A stretch of DNA of 64,000 bases from Leuctra nigra (Eukaryota; Arthropoda; Insecta; Plecoptera; Leuctridae): assembly GCA_934045905.1 (NCBI GenBank), contig OW203762.1:17020345-17084344 (forward strand). Direction: 5' to 3'. The notes beneath the pieces were generated by a model. That model saw only the letters and a program-made list of their open reading frames with translations, was not told the origin of the DNA and did no database searches. Below, piece by piece: positions 1 through 15,100 of this stretch; position 1 is the first letter of the stretch, and each line of letters opens with the position of its first letter. The position numbers were made by a program, and so were the translations under genes.

Positions 1-2969
1 GCGGGAAAATCTAAGTGTGACGTATGTGAACCCGGTGATGTCATTTCTAAGTCCACAACAATGTGTTACCATGGTGAATACTTTGTTGCCATGGCAATGA
101 TGTTAATTATGTTTTGTTTAAATGCATCTTTCAATATTTCACGTTAATTCATTCTACAACTAGAGAAGTTTCCTGTTATTTCTAAACATATACTAGGGCT
201 GTCAATGCATAAGCAGGCGACATTCAAACGCGTTTATTTTCGTATTGTATCAAATAGAATCGTATTGTTATTCTTAGCTGTACCCTTCAACTGATATTGT
301 TTCTTTAATATATAAATATTCCTACGCCGAAAACTGAAAAAAGGAGTGCGCAAGTTCGTTTTTCTATGGATGTGGAACTCTACCACTACTTTTTCGTAAA
401 CTAGAAAATTTGAAATGTGCAAATCTCATTTCCAACGTTTCGGTAAATGCTTCGATTTCTTCGGTATCATACTCGTGGTTTCGTTGTTTTTATAGTTTGT
501 TTACAAGACGTGTCTGAAAATGGGATGATGTTCATCTTACGGGACTACAATTCACGACTCCCATACTTTGCACAAACATAAAATATCCCGAGATTTTCCT
601 GGATCTTTGAACAAAACATGAATGTTCTCGAGCTCCTAAATAGAAATACTTTGTTGGTTTTTATGATTCTATCTAGTCATGGTTCTTTCATTGTGCTGTG
701 TAAAATGCAAAATTATTACAAGTTAGAACATTTCATTATAACCAGAAAGTTAAGATTGAGGAAGCAATGAACAATTACCTCAAAGCTTTATTTTATGGGA
801 ATTCTTTTAATATTCTTCAAATTTAGACGTCAGTTTTTTGATGTTCATACTTTTGTTTTTGAAACAAATTACAGGAATGTATAATCAAGTTAATTTTCTT
901 TTACTTTCTAGACAGTTGCTCATCAACGCTTTTAAAGTTAACGTCAAGTTTTCATGTGCAATAGAAATTAAAATACTGTTCTTACGTTCTGAAGGGAAAG
1001 TTGAAATCCCTTTCTTACTTGTATGCAAATAGAATACATTTATTTGAAGTCTAAAAGTTTTCAATTTTCATGCAAAGAGCGAACAAAAAACGACAGGAAT
1101 AGTCTTTCCGCCTTTATGTTATATGATAAATATGAAACCCTTTAGGGAAATATGTTCATGCAATAAGTTTCTTTGAGTTGGGAGTAGCAGGTTTTTAGCC
1201 CGACGTTTCGAAGGGCAAGTATTCGACTGTCGACAGGCCCCAGCAATGCAGCCCATTCCTTCATCGTCTGACTTGCCATCGAAACTCTAGATTGACTACT
1301 CTATATTCTACAAGAAAAGATAACATAATAGAAATGTAAAATCAGCAAAAAGCTCGCTTCTTCAACTTTCTCAAAGAGTGTTTTTATAAAGGGACTTTAT
1401 GTTTTAGAGACAAGTATCTTTAGTATCTTTTCTCCTGATAATAATGTATTGATTTTTCTTTACATCCGTTGCTTTCAAAGGGTTACAGAACTTCTGTAAG
1501 CTGGATTTTCGGCTTCCAAAGCCAATATAGCTGAATATAGCTCCATTAATAACTCGAAACCCGCTCTTTAGAAATGTGGAGAGAACAATTTATTGGATTT
1601 TGATTTAATGATCGTAGATTATTAATTAATGTTTAGAAATTGTTCGCCGTACCATATTTCAAATTCTATATGAAAAGTCCCTCGTCAGTTTTAGTTACAT
1701 TTATAGCAGCATTTTCATAGAAACCCGTGCTTTTAACTAAGTGATATTTCAGATTATTAATATAAACACATGACAAACGAAACAGCTTAATCACTCTATT
1801 AATTAACATTCGATTTTAATTTTCTCTAACACGACTTTATTGTCTTCCACCCCGCTTCGTGTTCGAGCGACTTCATCGGCGTTTGCTAATCGCCCTCCTC
1901 CATAGGAATTGATTTGTGCTGATTGTACGAGCTTTCGAACGGGCGCTATAAAAGGAATTGAATGTTGGGAGAAACGTGCGAGTTGATTTAGTTTCCTCTA
2001 CATTGAGCAATTACTCTACTAAGTCGCCGTTCGAAGTTTTAAAATTCTAACGAAAAAATAACACGGAGGTTTTATGTACCGGAATAATATAAACCATTAA
2101 CCGAGGTTGCTTCCGGTTCACTGTTTTTAGCTTGTTTTCAGGAATATGTTCCAAATCTCAGTGGAATTCTCACCAAAAAGCGCTTGTTAACATAATATTT
2201 CGGGATCTTTCTGCAGTGAAAACAAGCCAAGTGCGCCACGAGTTCGTTATGATAAACTTTCTGATCTATTGTATTGCTTCTGTTCCAAAGAACTTTACGC
2301 CGCAAGACTGGACACCCTTATCTCATCTCCACCCAACTTCAGATTGCCTCTACTTAACTTAGATATATGCAAAGTAGAAACAACCGATACAAGTTTTGCA
2401 GTTTTGAAAAATCAATATAAACGTTAAAGTAAATTGTTATTTTATTCAAAATTCTTATGCTCTACATTTTCCCTCGTCTTTTCATATTGATAATAGCTGT
2501 GTGATAATAGCTGTATGAGAATAGCGACATGTTATTAGCTTTAGAATGTATGATAATTTTCCAGTGTGTGGCAAACGACGCCATCACGAAAGTCGTCAGC
2601 TAAATTACTTATTAAATACCATTCAACGTCTTTGAAGGGTAATCGTATTATATTTCACTGAAAATATCGAAGGGGCGTTAAATTTAGAGGCAGTAAATTG
2701 GTGTGACACGCCGAGCACTTTCTAATAAGATATAAATAATAGACCGCCCTCTACTCTAATCTCACCCTCCATGTCGAAGAAAAGGGGTATAAAGTACCCA
2801 ACCGCAAGAGCTACCTCTGTCGCCACTTTCCAAAATTCCTTTTTTCTCTCTCCTTTTTTTTATTATGTATTCAATCCACCATCCATCTTGAGGCAGTCTC
2901 AGCCATTTACCCTCCATCTCTATTGTGTCTTCGCTCATATTGATCATCTCGGTCTCTCTCTGTTCGCAG
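1..2969 (+). other. Upstream intron or 5' flank of kon
   Basis: AT-rich sequence with no supported coding exon. Exon 1 starts with a phase requiring one nucleotide from a previous exon, so at least the 3' part is intron. A pyrimidine-rich tract leads into the acceptor ttcgcag at 2963-2969. Bases about 30-110 resemble a stretch at about 42585-42660 and look like a diverged dispersed repeat. I saw no signal-peptide exon. Confidence 0.6.
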
Positions 2970-3133
2970 CTTCCTTCTACGGAGCCAGCTACATCTCTGT
3001 GCCGATGCAGGACGCGAAGAGCACGACGGACATCCACTTGAGATTCCGCACGCGGCGTCCCGACGCCTTGCTCTTCTTGGCTGCAGGACGCACCGACTAC
3101 TGTCTTGTGCGCCTTGAGTCGGGTCGTCTCAAG
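2970..3133 (+). CDS. kon: kon exon 1 in window: start of LamG domain 1
   Basis: Encodes the mature N-terminus, starting SFYGASYISVP and running through LRFRTRRPDALLFLAAG to LESGRLK, the classic beginning of the CSPG4 LamG1 fold. The acceptor is the AG at 2968-2969 after a C/T-rich tract; the donor is AAG|GTAAAC. It enters needing one nucleotide from the previous exon and leaves at phase 0. The open frame continues upstream to an ATG at 2771, but that stretch has no family similarity and includes the polypyrimidine tract, so it is intron. A Cys in the motif TDYCLV is a possible free or extra cysteine. Confidence 0.93.
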
Positions 3134-6100
3134 GTAAACACCCGTGTGTCAATACAGTACTCGTCGATACCTTCGTCGTCGTCGTCGACGTCACATCGAT
3201 TATTCTGGACGACGCTCTTGAGAGATGTTTGTTTTTAATATAAGTGTAAGCGGCGGTTTTTTTGGGTGGGTCCTTCTTGTCAAGTGGCTGACATTGTTGG
3301 TGGGAGATATTATAGGAGATGGCTGGTTTCATCTTGATATTGAATACCGGGGTTTGATACCCGATACTTTTGTAATCTATTATTTTACCACAGAGATAGA
3401 AGGTTCGTCTCAGTCAAGGGCGTATCCAGGATTAAATTTCGGGGGGGGGGGGGCGGACATTACTAATATTTTGAAAAATCACAGTGAAAAACAAGGGGTT
3501 CGGGGGCACAACCTCGAGAAAATTTTTAATCAAGGTAATTCATTTAGGTGCAATTTTGAATCGCAGTGTAAACCTATTTTGAGAAATTATAAATTACAAA
3601 CTAACCAAAAATTGGAAATTTTTTGGATTTTTAACTCAATTTTAACCATTTTGGACCGTTTTTGACATGTTTAAAGCGTCTATTTATGTTTTTTTTTCAC
3701 ATATTATTTTAAATGTGCTTATTTTCTTAGATGAAACCCTAATTTCGGGGGGGGGGGGGGCATGGTCCCCTCGCCCCCCCCCCCCCCCCGAATACGCCCT
3801 TGGTCTCAGTTTTTAGTGTTGAGTTTAGAACCACAACTTATGTAGGTAGGGTACTTCTTGTTTCTGTACAATATCTCACCAAATATGTATTTCGAACTTT
3901 TACATGTCCTCATTTATAATTCGAATGTAACACATACTCATATATAAGTCAATTGAAAGACAAATCACTATCAGGCAATGGTGTAAAACTAAGAAACTTG
4001 TGCGCAAGGGGGCATGGTCCCCTCGCCCCCCCCCCCCCCCCCCCCCCCCCCCCCGAATACGCCCTTGGTCTCAGTTTTTAGTGTTGAGTTTAGAACCACA
4101 ACTTATGTAGGTAGGGTACTTCTTGTTTCTGTACAATATCTCACCAAATATGTATTTCGAACTTTTACATGTCCTCATTTATAATTCGAATGTAACACAT
4201 ACTCATATATAAGTCAATTGAAAGACAAATCACTATCAGGCAATGGTGTAAAACTAAGAAACTTGTGCGCAAGCTCAATAAGAATGTGAAATTGACACAA
4301 TCTGGATCAGTGCTTGGGGAAAATTGTTCAGATCTCAGCTGTGTTTTGTCGATATTGTATAACTTATATAAGTTTTGGAAGTCCTCGGGAGTTTGGTTAG
4401 CAAGCAAAATTCGATGTTCTATCGAAATTGGGAGCATGTTCTAACATTACCCATAGCTCTCGGTAAAACAATTGATATCCTATCTCTCTATAAGCTCACA
4501 TACTTTATCTCTTCAGTGTGGTTTTCTTGTGTGTGGGCTTCTTTGTGGATCTATGGGAAAACTAAATTATTAATCAATCAGATAAATGGCTGTAAAATGA
4601 TATAGTTACCTCACTAATTGTAAGTTATTAACATAGACATTCTCTTAATCTCGGCTTACCCTCCCACACAGATGGCTATAAGCCGAGCTTTCACCAGCTT
4701 AAGCACAAATTAACCACTGTATTAAGACATCTGATGGCTAGTTTTATGCTAATCCCTGATATCTGCTTCATTTGCATTTTACAAATGTCCCCAGCACTCT
4801 TCTTGATTATGGAATCCGATTGTACGTCTTTCTCGTAGTGCCTCGTCTCGATGTAACCAGAATATACATTCAACCCAAGATACAAGCAATGTGCAGACCT
4901 CGATGCAAGCTTTTCTCTTGGTTTATATGAGATTTGAGCTACCGAGACTATTTTATTTGCGGTGCACACGGCTGCCATCTTGAAAATTCAAATCTGCTGC
5001 TCTTCGTGTTCTCTTTCTCACTCCGTAAAAGATGTCTTCTTCTTATTTGCATGGATTTACTTTATAGTCATGATTAGACTCGATACCATCGCTGACGTAT
5101 AACGTCGCCTCTAAAGACGATAGTGTCTTTGATTAGATTTAAACTATTCCACCCAAAGACGTTTCTAGAATTCCAACATCATCAGTGTGGCATCGCTTAC
5201 GGGTTTGTTTTTTGTAGGTTATGGTACGACCATATGAGATGATTTACATAGCTTTTTAAAAACTCGTATAGTATATAAATGGGATAGTGACGCTTATTTT
5301 TAGCGTCATGAATGTAAAGACGATATTTGATTAGATTTAAACTATTCCAACCAAAGACGTATCTAGAATTCCAACAATATCACGTCGGCAACGGTTTTTT
5401 GCTTTTATAGGTTATGGCACGACCAGATGATTTACCTACGCTTTTTAAAAACTCGTATATATAAATGGGAATGTTACGTTTATTTTTAATGACCGTTTTT
5501 TCAGGATCTCTTGATTCCAACACAAGTCTTGGCTTACTTTTTGTTTAAATACCTCCGTAAAAAGAGCAACACTGCAACTGTGTGATCGTATAATGAGCAT
5601 TTTCCCCCTCGCATAAAACCGCAGCTCTAAATCTCGCCCGCGCCATGTTTATTGCCCGATCCTGCTATATATTCCCCATCTCTTGTCTGGCGGACATGGA
5701 ACTCGGGCGGCGGTCGTTATCACTCCGCTCCGGAGCACGGGGGATGCTGTGGAGGAGGTTCTTAGAACTTCTCACGCTATGCAGAAACTAGATATAGTTC
5801 GCATTCAATTGACGTTGACGCGCATCGCGGATTCAAATTAGCTTATCACTGTCAGTAAATATTGTTCCAAGAATAACTTTGTGTCAGAAAGCTTAGAGAG
5901 CTTTACGCTCAGCTCACAACTAGTATTGAAATAGTGACTCGGAACTATAAGCGAATAACATTAGGCACACTGACATTCAAAAATGTTCCATTATGAGTTG
6001 CAAACTTCTTGACAGTATTGGGGCGCCGTCGGTGGCGAAACCTTTTCAACATGAGTGAAGGGAAGTAATTTACATAAAAGGTTCGATTTATTTATGCGTA

Positions 6101-9100
6101 TTTACAGCTTTTAAGCTGTTAAAAGTTAACTTGGAATCAAAAAGCTCAACCAAACAGTTTTGACGGACTTCAAAGTGGACTTTTGCTAATTCAAAAGCTG
6201 TTGAAAAGTGATTATACACCATGATGGAGCACATTTATGTAGATTTTATTATATCTTCCCTCTTGGTGCGATGATATTAAATGCAAAGTTATTTAGTTCA
6301 TATTTACACCGCAAGTGATGACATGGAGCTAGAGGAGTTTTCACTCCGATGAGTCAAGTGAAAATGTCTTTGGTTTCGTTGTTATTAGTTGGTTATCCGT
6401 GTATCGTGTAATTAATGTATCATCAAGTTAATACGGCACATTATACTTCAATAAATAATAGCATCACGCTTTCTACTCGGTTTCTAAGATTATTATTATT
6501 TATTGTTTCAATCTACACCCCGTTATTAGCCATCAAGATAGATTGTTCTGTCGAGACTGTAATGTCTCAAATGTGGTCTTTTGATTCACGTAGTTCGATA
6601 TTTTGTGTTGACGATGTGATTTCGAAGAACCCCCCTCCCCCCCCCCCCCCCACAAACTAACCGCACGGAAAACGCTAACTGTATAACAATTTTATTTTTC
6701 CTGTTACTTGTCGATCTGTTGTCAATGATTTAACAATCCCAAATAATAAAAGCCCTCTCAGTATTTTGGTTTTAAGTGGAATTGCTCATTCCTAGAAAAT
6801 TCTTTTCTTATTATATGTCAATCGATGTCAATTTCGATCTTTTATGAACAGATTATCCCCGCATCTCTGACCTTTCTCAACAGATAGCAATGTCAGTGGC
6901 AGTTACGCCACTCTCCAAGTGTCATTGTGTTCAGCCCATCCACTCAAACTCGATGTAGGATGGCTTACGACTAGAGGATAAAACTTTATCTGCCAGATAA
7001 GACGAAAGTGCACTCAATTGCTATGGGAATGGCCATAAGATATCCCCGATCGGAGAGGTTATCAGCCGAGGTTGGGAGTTATCTCGTGGTAAGTTATGAA
7101 GAACACAAATTGAAGATGCGGAGGAATCTGAGGAGATCTTCAGAGACTTGAGATTCAATTCTTCACGTCACAGCATCCCGCCGAGTTACTTACGTTCTTC
7201 GGGAACCAAGGGAGAATATTTTCAGATATGACGTTCTATAAATTTCAGCGGAACGTACATCAATAAAATTTCGCCTCTCTACGTCTTTGGGCCTTTCGGT
7301 GAATTCTCTGCCCCCGTAATGAAACGCTTTTTTATAAGCGGCCCCCCAGAACAGCACTCAAAATCTTACGTCCATACCCTCAGCTAACCCTCCGCCTTTC
7401 CTTTTAATTACCACATGAAATATTCACCCACATAATCTGGAGCGGCGCTTTAGAGCACGACGCAAAGGAGGCGGCAAGGTAAGAGAGAGTGCGAGAGAGA
7501 GGGGGAGAGAGGCAAAGTGCTTCTTCAGGAATCTGGCGGCGGCACTCTGGAAATATCTCCGCAAGTTGAGATCAATTTGTCGCATTTCTGCGCCAATCTT
7601 CACAGAGGTGGTGTATTTTGTAAAGGAAGAACCACCGTGGGCAATTGCCTATGCCGATTTCCCGACGCCACTTGGGAAATACTTTTTTTTTGCCAGAGAA
7701 AAAAACTGTTTAAAAATGTAAGTCAAGGATAGAGAGTGTAAAAAGCGTGGATAAATGTGAGGTGGATCGAAGAATATTGGGAGATAGAATTCCACACAAA
7801 CGTATAAATAAAAATGATTCCCGTTTCGTTTCTTTCGGAAATCCGCCAGTCGGCCTATATGATTAGTAACAGAACATCAAGACGGGAACGTCGAATGCGG
7901 CCAACCGTGAAATCTGCAAACATTCTTATATTCAAATTCTTATTAACTTCCTATTGTTTCAGTGTTTCTCGGAGCGTGGGTGATTTATATTTCCTGAGTC
8001 GATCTGGGAAGACGGAAACTTCATTACGTTTCGTCAATCTCTTCTTCTTCGTTTCTCTCGTCTGTTTCCCCGTAGAGCGATCAAAAGGCGCGCCCGGCGT
8101 CTCTTTTATCCCTTTTCTGTTGCTGCAGCGCGGCTTAGAAAACAAATAAACCCGGCTTGCGTCAATACACAAACTTAAATATCAAGTTTAAATGAGCTAT
8201 AATTAGCATAGATTTGATTGGCAGTGAGCGTCAAGTAATATGAGAGTCTGTAGTGTTTATTCAAAGAAAGAGATTTTGTTTGCCACGTGGAAACAAAAAG
8301 TATCGGCTGTATTGAAGCGGGCCAAAGTTTCTCGATATTTGAAGCGATATAGGAATGTCGGGCTTTCCTTGAAATGTCAGAAGCGAGGAAAATACCTACT
8401 TATTTTCCAATATTCAAGAGTAAAGCAAACTGTGCATGAGTGGCAATAATACGCTTGCAGCTCACTTGAGTTGACTCTAAAGGAAGCTGAAGGAAGCTCT
8501 GACAATAAGACTGCTTTACACTTACAAACATCTTTGACGTCACTTTAAGCTTTGTCCCCAGATTAGACGCAAGTTCGAGCTTACAAACTACACTTGGCGT
8601 TGTAATCAGGTCGCGAATTTCCATAACCAAGAGTCGTTAATTATTAATATTAATCGTGGTTCTTGGGTCTGCGTTCTAGATGAAGTGTGAGCCGGGACTG
8701 GACACTTTGCAGGCTAAGTAAGTCCCCTCGGGTAAATGTCGGCTTGCCGATGTCAACTGACCGCCACTGACCTCATGTCAGAGGCAGAGATCGTCAGCCA
8801 GCGGTTTAGGCGGGGCGAGGAGCCAATCTCAAGTCAATCACAGAAGGAATGATTAATGGAGAATTGTTCACTTGCAGGATTACAATTTTTAAAGTTTGAA
8901 GTAAAGAACCGAGGTTTTCAATCGAATGCGGATTTGTGATTTATTCTGCACATTTTTTAATGAATTACGAGCATTTGAAAATATGCCAAATTTTAATAAC
9001 TTATTCCCTGTAAATTTATGCTGCGATGCACTTCTCTGAACTCGGTTTGAAAGAGGAAGTTTAATCTTTAATTTGATCGACGAGTAATAGATGGGATATT

Positions 9101-12100
9101 TCACTTGAGTAATCGAAAATTAACACCAGTTTCCGAATGTAATTAGGAAAGTTCATAGCCATTTAGAATTATATCACGATGATTCTGCAATCCAGATTTA
9201 AAATTAATATCTCTATTATCTAATTGAATCTATCATAGCTAATAGAGAATGTTCTCTCAAGATTGTTAAGTTCCAACAGTAAATCACGTCCAGTATGCAG
9301 ATCCTTTGAGCTCAAGGATTAATGAAGATTAATGTAAGACGCTCTACATTCTTAGGCCCGCGTGTCACTCATGTAGATGTGCTAAACACAGGTCACTGCG
9401 GGTGAAGTTCTATTACTCGACGTGTTTCATTAACTACTCGACTAGTTACGCGCCGGGATATATTATGTAACATCTGTGCTCGCATGAACCTCTCCAGTTC
9501 TCCAGAACCTGGGAACATATTTTATCCAGACCGCTGGAGAAGACTGAAATATCGCACGATTATGCGAACAAACACGCTGGCGTGGAGATTGGAAATATGA
9601 GGAAATAGCTGAATCTCGAGATGTTGGTGAGAATCGACCTCCCGAGGGCTCGGAAAACCCCACGGGCTTTTAGCCGGAGTAACTTTTCAAAGGTATACGG
9701 CTAGTATTTTCTTTTTCGCTATGGACGTGGGTGGGGAAAGTTTGTGATAAAAATGACAGTTCTTATCATCTTTGCCTTTCGGGATTTTACTTCTACATAT
9801 CCGCGGCGGACATTTTAATGAGGTCTCGAGAGTTTAGGGAGAAACTCTTGGCAAAGGTGCTCGACGGATTCTGCTTGCGTCAGCAGTTTTTTCCGTCTAT
9901 GTGTATAATATATTTCGTTAATTAATGTATCATTACTCTAGAGGACGGCACAAAGTTATCTATTTCTCGACTGTTTAGGGGCGGCGTTTCATATTCTCTG
10001 AAGGCCCGCATGAGGTGCAGTTTTTTGACGTCTCTTCCCCGTGTAAATGTAGGTAAATCAGTGATCGCTGTCGTTGCTTCGTTTGTCCAACCCCTATATA
10101 GCACTCGCATGGAATTGCCAGGTTCCGATTGGGACACAAAGAGAACGCCAATAAAACACTTGGCTGCACAAAGAGATCTGCGAACTCAAGTACAAAATGA
10201 AGCAAGCTTATGCAACAATGTAAATATTAACGAATGTCGCGAGGGCGTTTGCAATTACTTATTAAACATTTGTAAACGTGAACTAAGTGTAACATTTGAA
10301 TTATTGTTAAGCGCTTCTGAGTACCCATTCAGCTTCACGTACAAAACAATTAAGCGGATGTTGGGAACATTTAACATGGCTGCACAGAAGGACGAGCTTG
10401 TTATTTATATCATAACCACTTCGCTTCCATTGCAAGAAAGTGTAATACCAACCACATATCCCGAGAGAGAATTCTATCCACTTTTGTAAAAAAGCAGACA
10501 AAAGCTTCTAATAGAAAACTCGCTAAGCCAGAATTTCATTAGTTTCGATAGGGAAGTCAATAAGTAAATACGTATTGTGAGTATACAACAAACTGGCTAT
10601 TTTTACCAAGAGTCGATGAGAAAATAGATCAACTTTGTTTGATCAAAGAATGGCGTTGATGAAATACTTGTCGATTTTACGCGAATGCGGGATTAATATT
10701 TTAGTGAGGGTTGATAGTTTGATGTTGATGCATCAACACAATCACAATCAGACTCCCGGTTTAAACATTTGTTTAGCTGAATAACCACCATTTTTAGTCC
10801 GCTACTTTTCATATCGGGATCGTGTCGTCGAGGATAGAATGTTGAAGTGGCAAAATAGAGGATGAATTTCTCTTTGAAAAATGTCGAACACTTTTTTTGA
10901 TCGCTTTGATTGTATAAGCTCCTCTATTTTGAATAAAAGTAACATATTTCGCTGAATTTCAAATCTAGCGAAACTCTGAATTTAAATTCAGCTCATAACT
11001 TCAGGGACATTTTTTTTTTTTTTTTAAGTGGTCAGCTCTTTCGAAAGAGCCGTTAATAATTACCTACTTCAACTTTGTCGCTTCAACACATACTCCAGTC
11101 AGATTTGACCCCAAACTAATTATTTATAAAAATGTTTTATGACCAAATTTTATGCCGCTATTTTGTTTTTATCACTTATTTTGACAAAACTCAAAATAAA
11201 AATAAAATAACGGCCCAAAATTTGGTAAACTATTTTTTTTATGAATTATGGAGGTAGTCCTAATATCGTCATAAAACATTTTTTTATTAATAATTAGTTT
11301 GGGGTTGGACCCTTTTTTCCGTAAAGTGACTGGAGTAAAAGTGTCTATCGTCAACGAGACGGTCACAATCTGATAAATGGCGGTTTCGGGTTTAGATGGT
11401 GATCCTTGCCCTTAAAACCCAACACTTCGTTACCTGCGTGTCGCTTCAGGTAGAGTTTAAAACCTGTGACGTCAATCACTCTCCTATCTAGCAACATTTC
11501 ACATAAATGCCCGCAACAAATAATTCAATTTGAATTTCAATGTTCATATAAAAGTACGGTTTAGTAAGAGCGGTTATGTGTGAGAGAGCGAATAAATAAA
11601 ATGTTTTAATTTCAATATTCCCACAGCGTGGTATGCAAATGCGACATTATAGTACAAGTACGGAAAGTTGCACAAATATTGTGATTTACAGCTTGACAGT
11701 AAAAACAGACAATTCTCCGACAGCTCGTTGCGTTCGAAACGTTGAATTTGTTTGTCGGCCCGGAATCGTTCTGGTCGGAAGTGGTGAGTCCAGACTCATT
11801 TGTAAATAGTTCGATTTAGCCACACGAAATAAATCAATCTCATCCAGAGATCTGGGCCGGTTATTGACACGACATGACATGACAGGGTTGTAAGTAAAAG
11901 CGTGGGCGGGGCCGAACTTGGTCGATTCATCCGCGTGATCCCAACAACTAGTCCCTGTCTATCAACATCAAGTATTAAGTAGATCGATTCCGAGAAACTC
12001 TTAATGACGAGTCAAGGTCCTTGGGAGTGACGTCAATGGTGCAGTGCTTTGGTGGAGGTGCCGTCTTTGTGCCGGATTAACTCCTTTCTACTGACTTTCA

Positions 12101-15100
12101 AGTTGCTTGTGACGTAAGCCCAGTCGTAGTGGAGGCGCCTGTTTTGTGTCGGATTGACTCACATTCTACTGATTCTCAAGGTGCTTGTTGTGACGTAAAT
12201 GATGCTAGGGAGACGAGACCAGTGGTTTAGTGGAGGCGCCTGTTTTGTGTCGGATTGACTCACATTCTACTGATTCTCAAGGTGCTTGTTGTGACGTAAA
12301 TGATGCTAGGGAGACGAGACCAGTGGTTTAGTGGAGGCGCCTGTTTTGTGTCGGATTGACTCATGTTCTACTGATTCTCAAGGTGCTTGTTGTGACGTAA
12401 ATGATGCTAGGGAGACGTGACCAGTGGTTTAGTGGAGGCGCCTGTTTTGTGTCGGGTTGACTCACGTTCTACTGATTCTCAAGGTGCTTGTTGTGACGTA
12501 AATGATGCTAGGGAGACGAGACCAGTGGTTTAGTGGAGGCGCCTGTTTTGTGTCGGATTGACTCACATTCTAATGATTCTCAAGGTGCTTGTTGTGACGT
12601 AAATGATGCTAGGGAGACGAGACCAGTGGTTTAGTGGAGGCGCCTGTTTTGTGTCGGATTGACTCACATTCTTCTGATTCTCAAGGTGCTTGTTGTGACG
12701 TAAATGATGCTAGGGAGACGAGACCAGTGGTTTAGTAGAGGCGCCTGTTTTGTGTCGGATTGACTCACATTCTACTGATTCTCAAGGTGCTTGTTGTGAC
12801 GTAAATGATGCTAGGGAGACGAGACCAGTGGTTTAGTGGAGGCGCCTGTTTTGTGTCGGATTGACTCACATTCTACTGATTCTCAAGGTGCTTGTTGTGA
12901 CGTAAATGATGCTAGGGAGACGCGTCCAGTGGTTTAGTGGAGGCGCCTGTTTTGTGTCGGGTTGACTCACATTCTACTGATTCTCAAGGTGCTTGTTGTG
13001 ACGTAAATGATGCTAGGGAGACGAGACCGGTGGTTTTTTGGAGGCGCCTGTTTTGTGTCGGGTTGACTCATGTTCTACTGATTCTCAAGGTGCTTGTTGT
13101 GACGTAAATGATGCTAGGGAGACGAGACCAGTGGTTTAGTGGAGGCGCCTGTTTTGTGTCGGATTGACTCACATTCTACTGATTCTCAAGGTGCTTGTTG
13201 TGACGTAAATGATGCTAGGGAGACGAGACCGGTGGTTTAGTGGAGGCGCCTGTTTTGTGTCGGGTTGACTCACATTCTACTGATTCTCAAGGTGCTTGTT
13301 GTGACGTAAATGATGCTAGGGAGACGAGACCGGTGGTTTAGTGGAGGCGCCTGTTTTGTGTCGGATTGACTCACATTCTACTGATTCTCAAGGTGCTTGT
13401 TGTGACGTAAATGATGCTAGGGAGACGAGACCAGTGGTTTAGTGGAGGCGCCTGTTTTGTGTCGGATTGACTCACATTCTACTGATTCTCAAGGTGCTTG
13501 TTGTGACGTAAATGATGCTAGGGAGACGAGACCAGTGGTTTAGTGGAGGCGCCTGTTTTGTGTCGGATTGACTCACATTCTACTGATTCTCAAGGTGCTT
13601 GTTGTGACGTAAATGATGCTAGGGAGACGTGACCAGTGGTTTAGTGGAGGCGCTTGTTTTGTGTCGGGTTGACTCACGTTCTACTGATTCTCAAGGTGCT
13701 TGTTGTGACGTAAATGATGCTAGGGTTTGCGAGACCAGTGGTTTAGTGGAGGCGCCTGTTTTGTGTCGGGTTGACTCATGTTCTACTGAGTGAACTCAAG
13801 AAGCTCCGCAGTGATTTAGATGTAAATTTTCCAGTTACTGTCATTTATCCACATGAAGTGGAAATTGCATTGTTTTTATATGAAAACACTGCGACATTCT
13901 TTCCGTTGCATTCTGTTCTTTTGATAATAAAAACAAACAAAAACATAACGACTTCCACTTCAATTCTGAAGAAGTGAACTTCTTGTTTGAGATTCTGTAA
14001 AAGATAATGGATTGTGATTCTCGAAAAATGAAAACTAAGTTTATTTTCAATTATGCTTTGTTGTGAAAGGCATGGCTTGGTGGAAGTGCCATTTTGCGTC
14101 GGAGTGGCGCACATTCTACTTGACGCAAGGCGAGAACTAGCGCGGCGATTTCTAAATATTTAAACATGATATAAACTGACTCTATATTCCAATTTCCATG
14201 TGAATGGCGCTAAAAATACAGTCCGGATGGCTTTGTAGGTAGCACGATGTTGCCCTGTTCGACAAAGCGACGGTTCAATTCATATTTTCATTATTCGATT
14301 TTTCTAGCACCAATTTTATCATTTTCCTGGCCAACCTGAATGGACAAAAACCAAACCGCCCATTCGACGGAGTGAAAATGTGCTGTTTTCGTATTCCCGA
14401 GTGAAATGTATTTGTTGTGCTGCTGAATTGGCAGTGCAGACTGCATCGTGTACAGAATAGGAAAGTATTTGTCGTGTATTTTCTTGATATATACAATTTA
14501 TTGGAAAGCAACAACTTATGGTGACGACGTACAAAAAGAGTACCGAGAATTTAGGAGCTCTTCCGCCGAATTCAACAAATAGCTGGGCGTCTCCATTTCA
14601 CTAATAAATAAAACTATTATATACCGACGTTCTTTACATCGTCGTAATACATTGTTTGAATGGGGGAAAACGTACTTGCTGTTTAAATAATGTAGTTAAT
14701 ATTTTACTTTACTTAGTTTAATTAATATGAAACGATGCATTCTAATTCTTCCGGTCAATTGCTACACTTCAGACCAAACAACGTGTAATTATGTGTTTTC
14801 TAATGAAGACGTCAGTGCCTGATTTTATGGTGTGACGTCAGTAATTCGTTAATAAAGCTAAATGCTTCAATTAGCTGCTTGGTAATAAAGAGTGTTATCT
14901 TTAATTGCGTACCTAATAAGGTTCAACTCNNNNNNNNNNNNNNNNNNNNNNNNNNNNNNNNNNNNNNNNNNNNNNNNNNNNNNNNNNNNNNNNNNNNNNN
15001 NNNNNNNNNNNNNNNNNNNNNNNNNNNNNNNNNNNNNNNNNNNNNNNNNNNNNNNNNNNNNNNNNNNNNNNNNNNNNNNNNNNNNNNNNNNNNNNNNNNN

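Noticed and set aside
2771..3238. 155-codon open frame starting ATG at 2771
   Set aside because: Only 2970-3133 has LamG similarity. The rest is polypyrimidine tract upstream and intron downstream, with good splice sites at both edges.
10010..10489. 159-codon + strand frame
   Set aside because: It is the longest frame in the intron outside repeats, but it shows no domain, signal or splice-site support and overlaps frames on the other strand.
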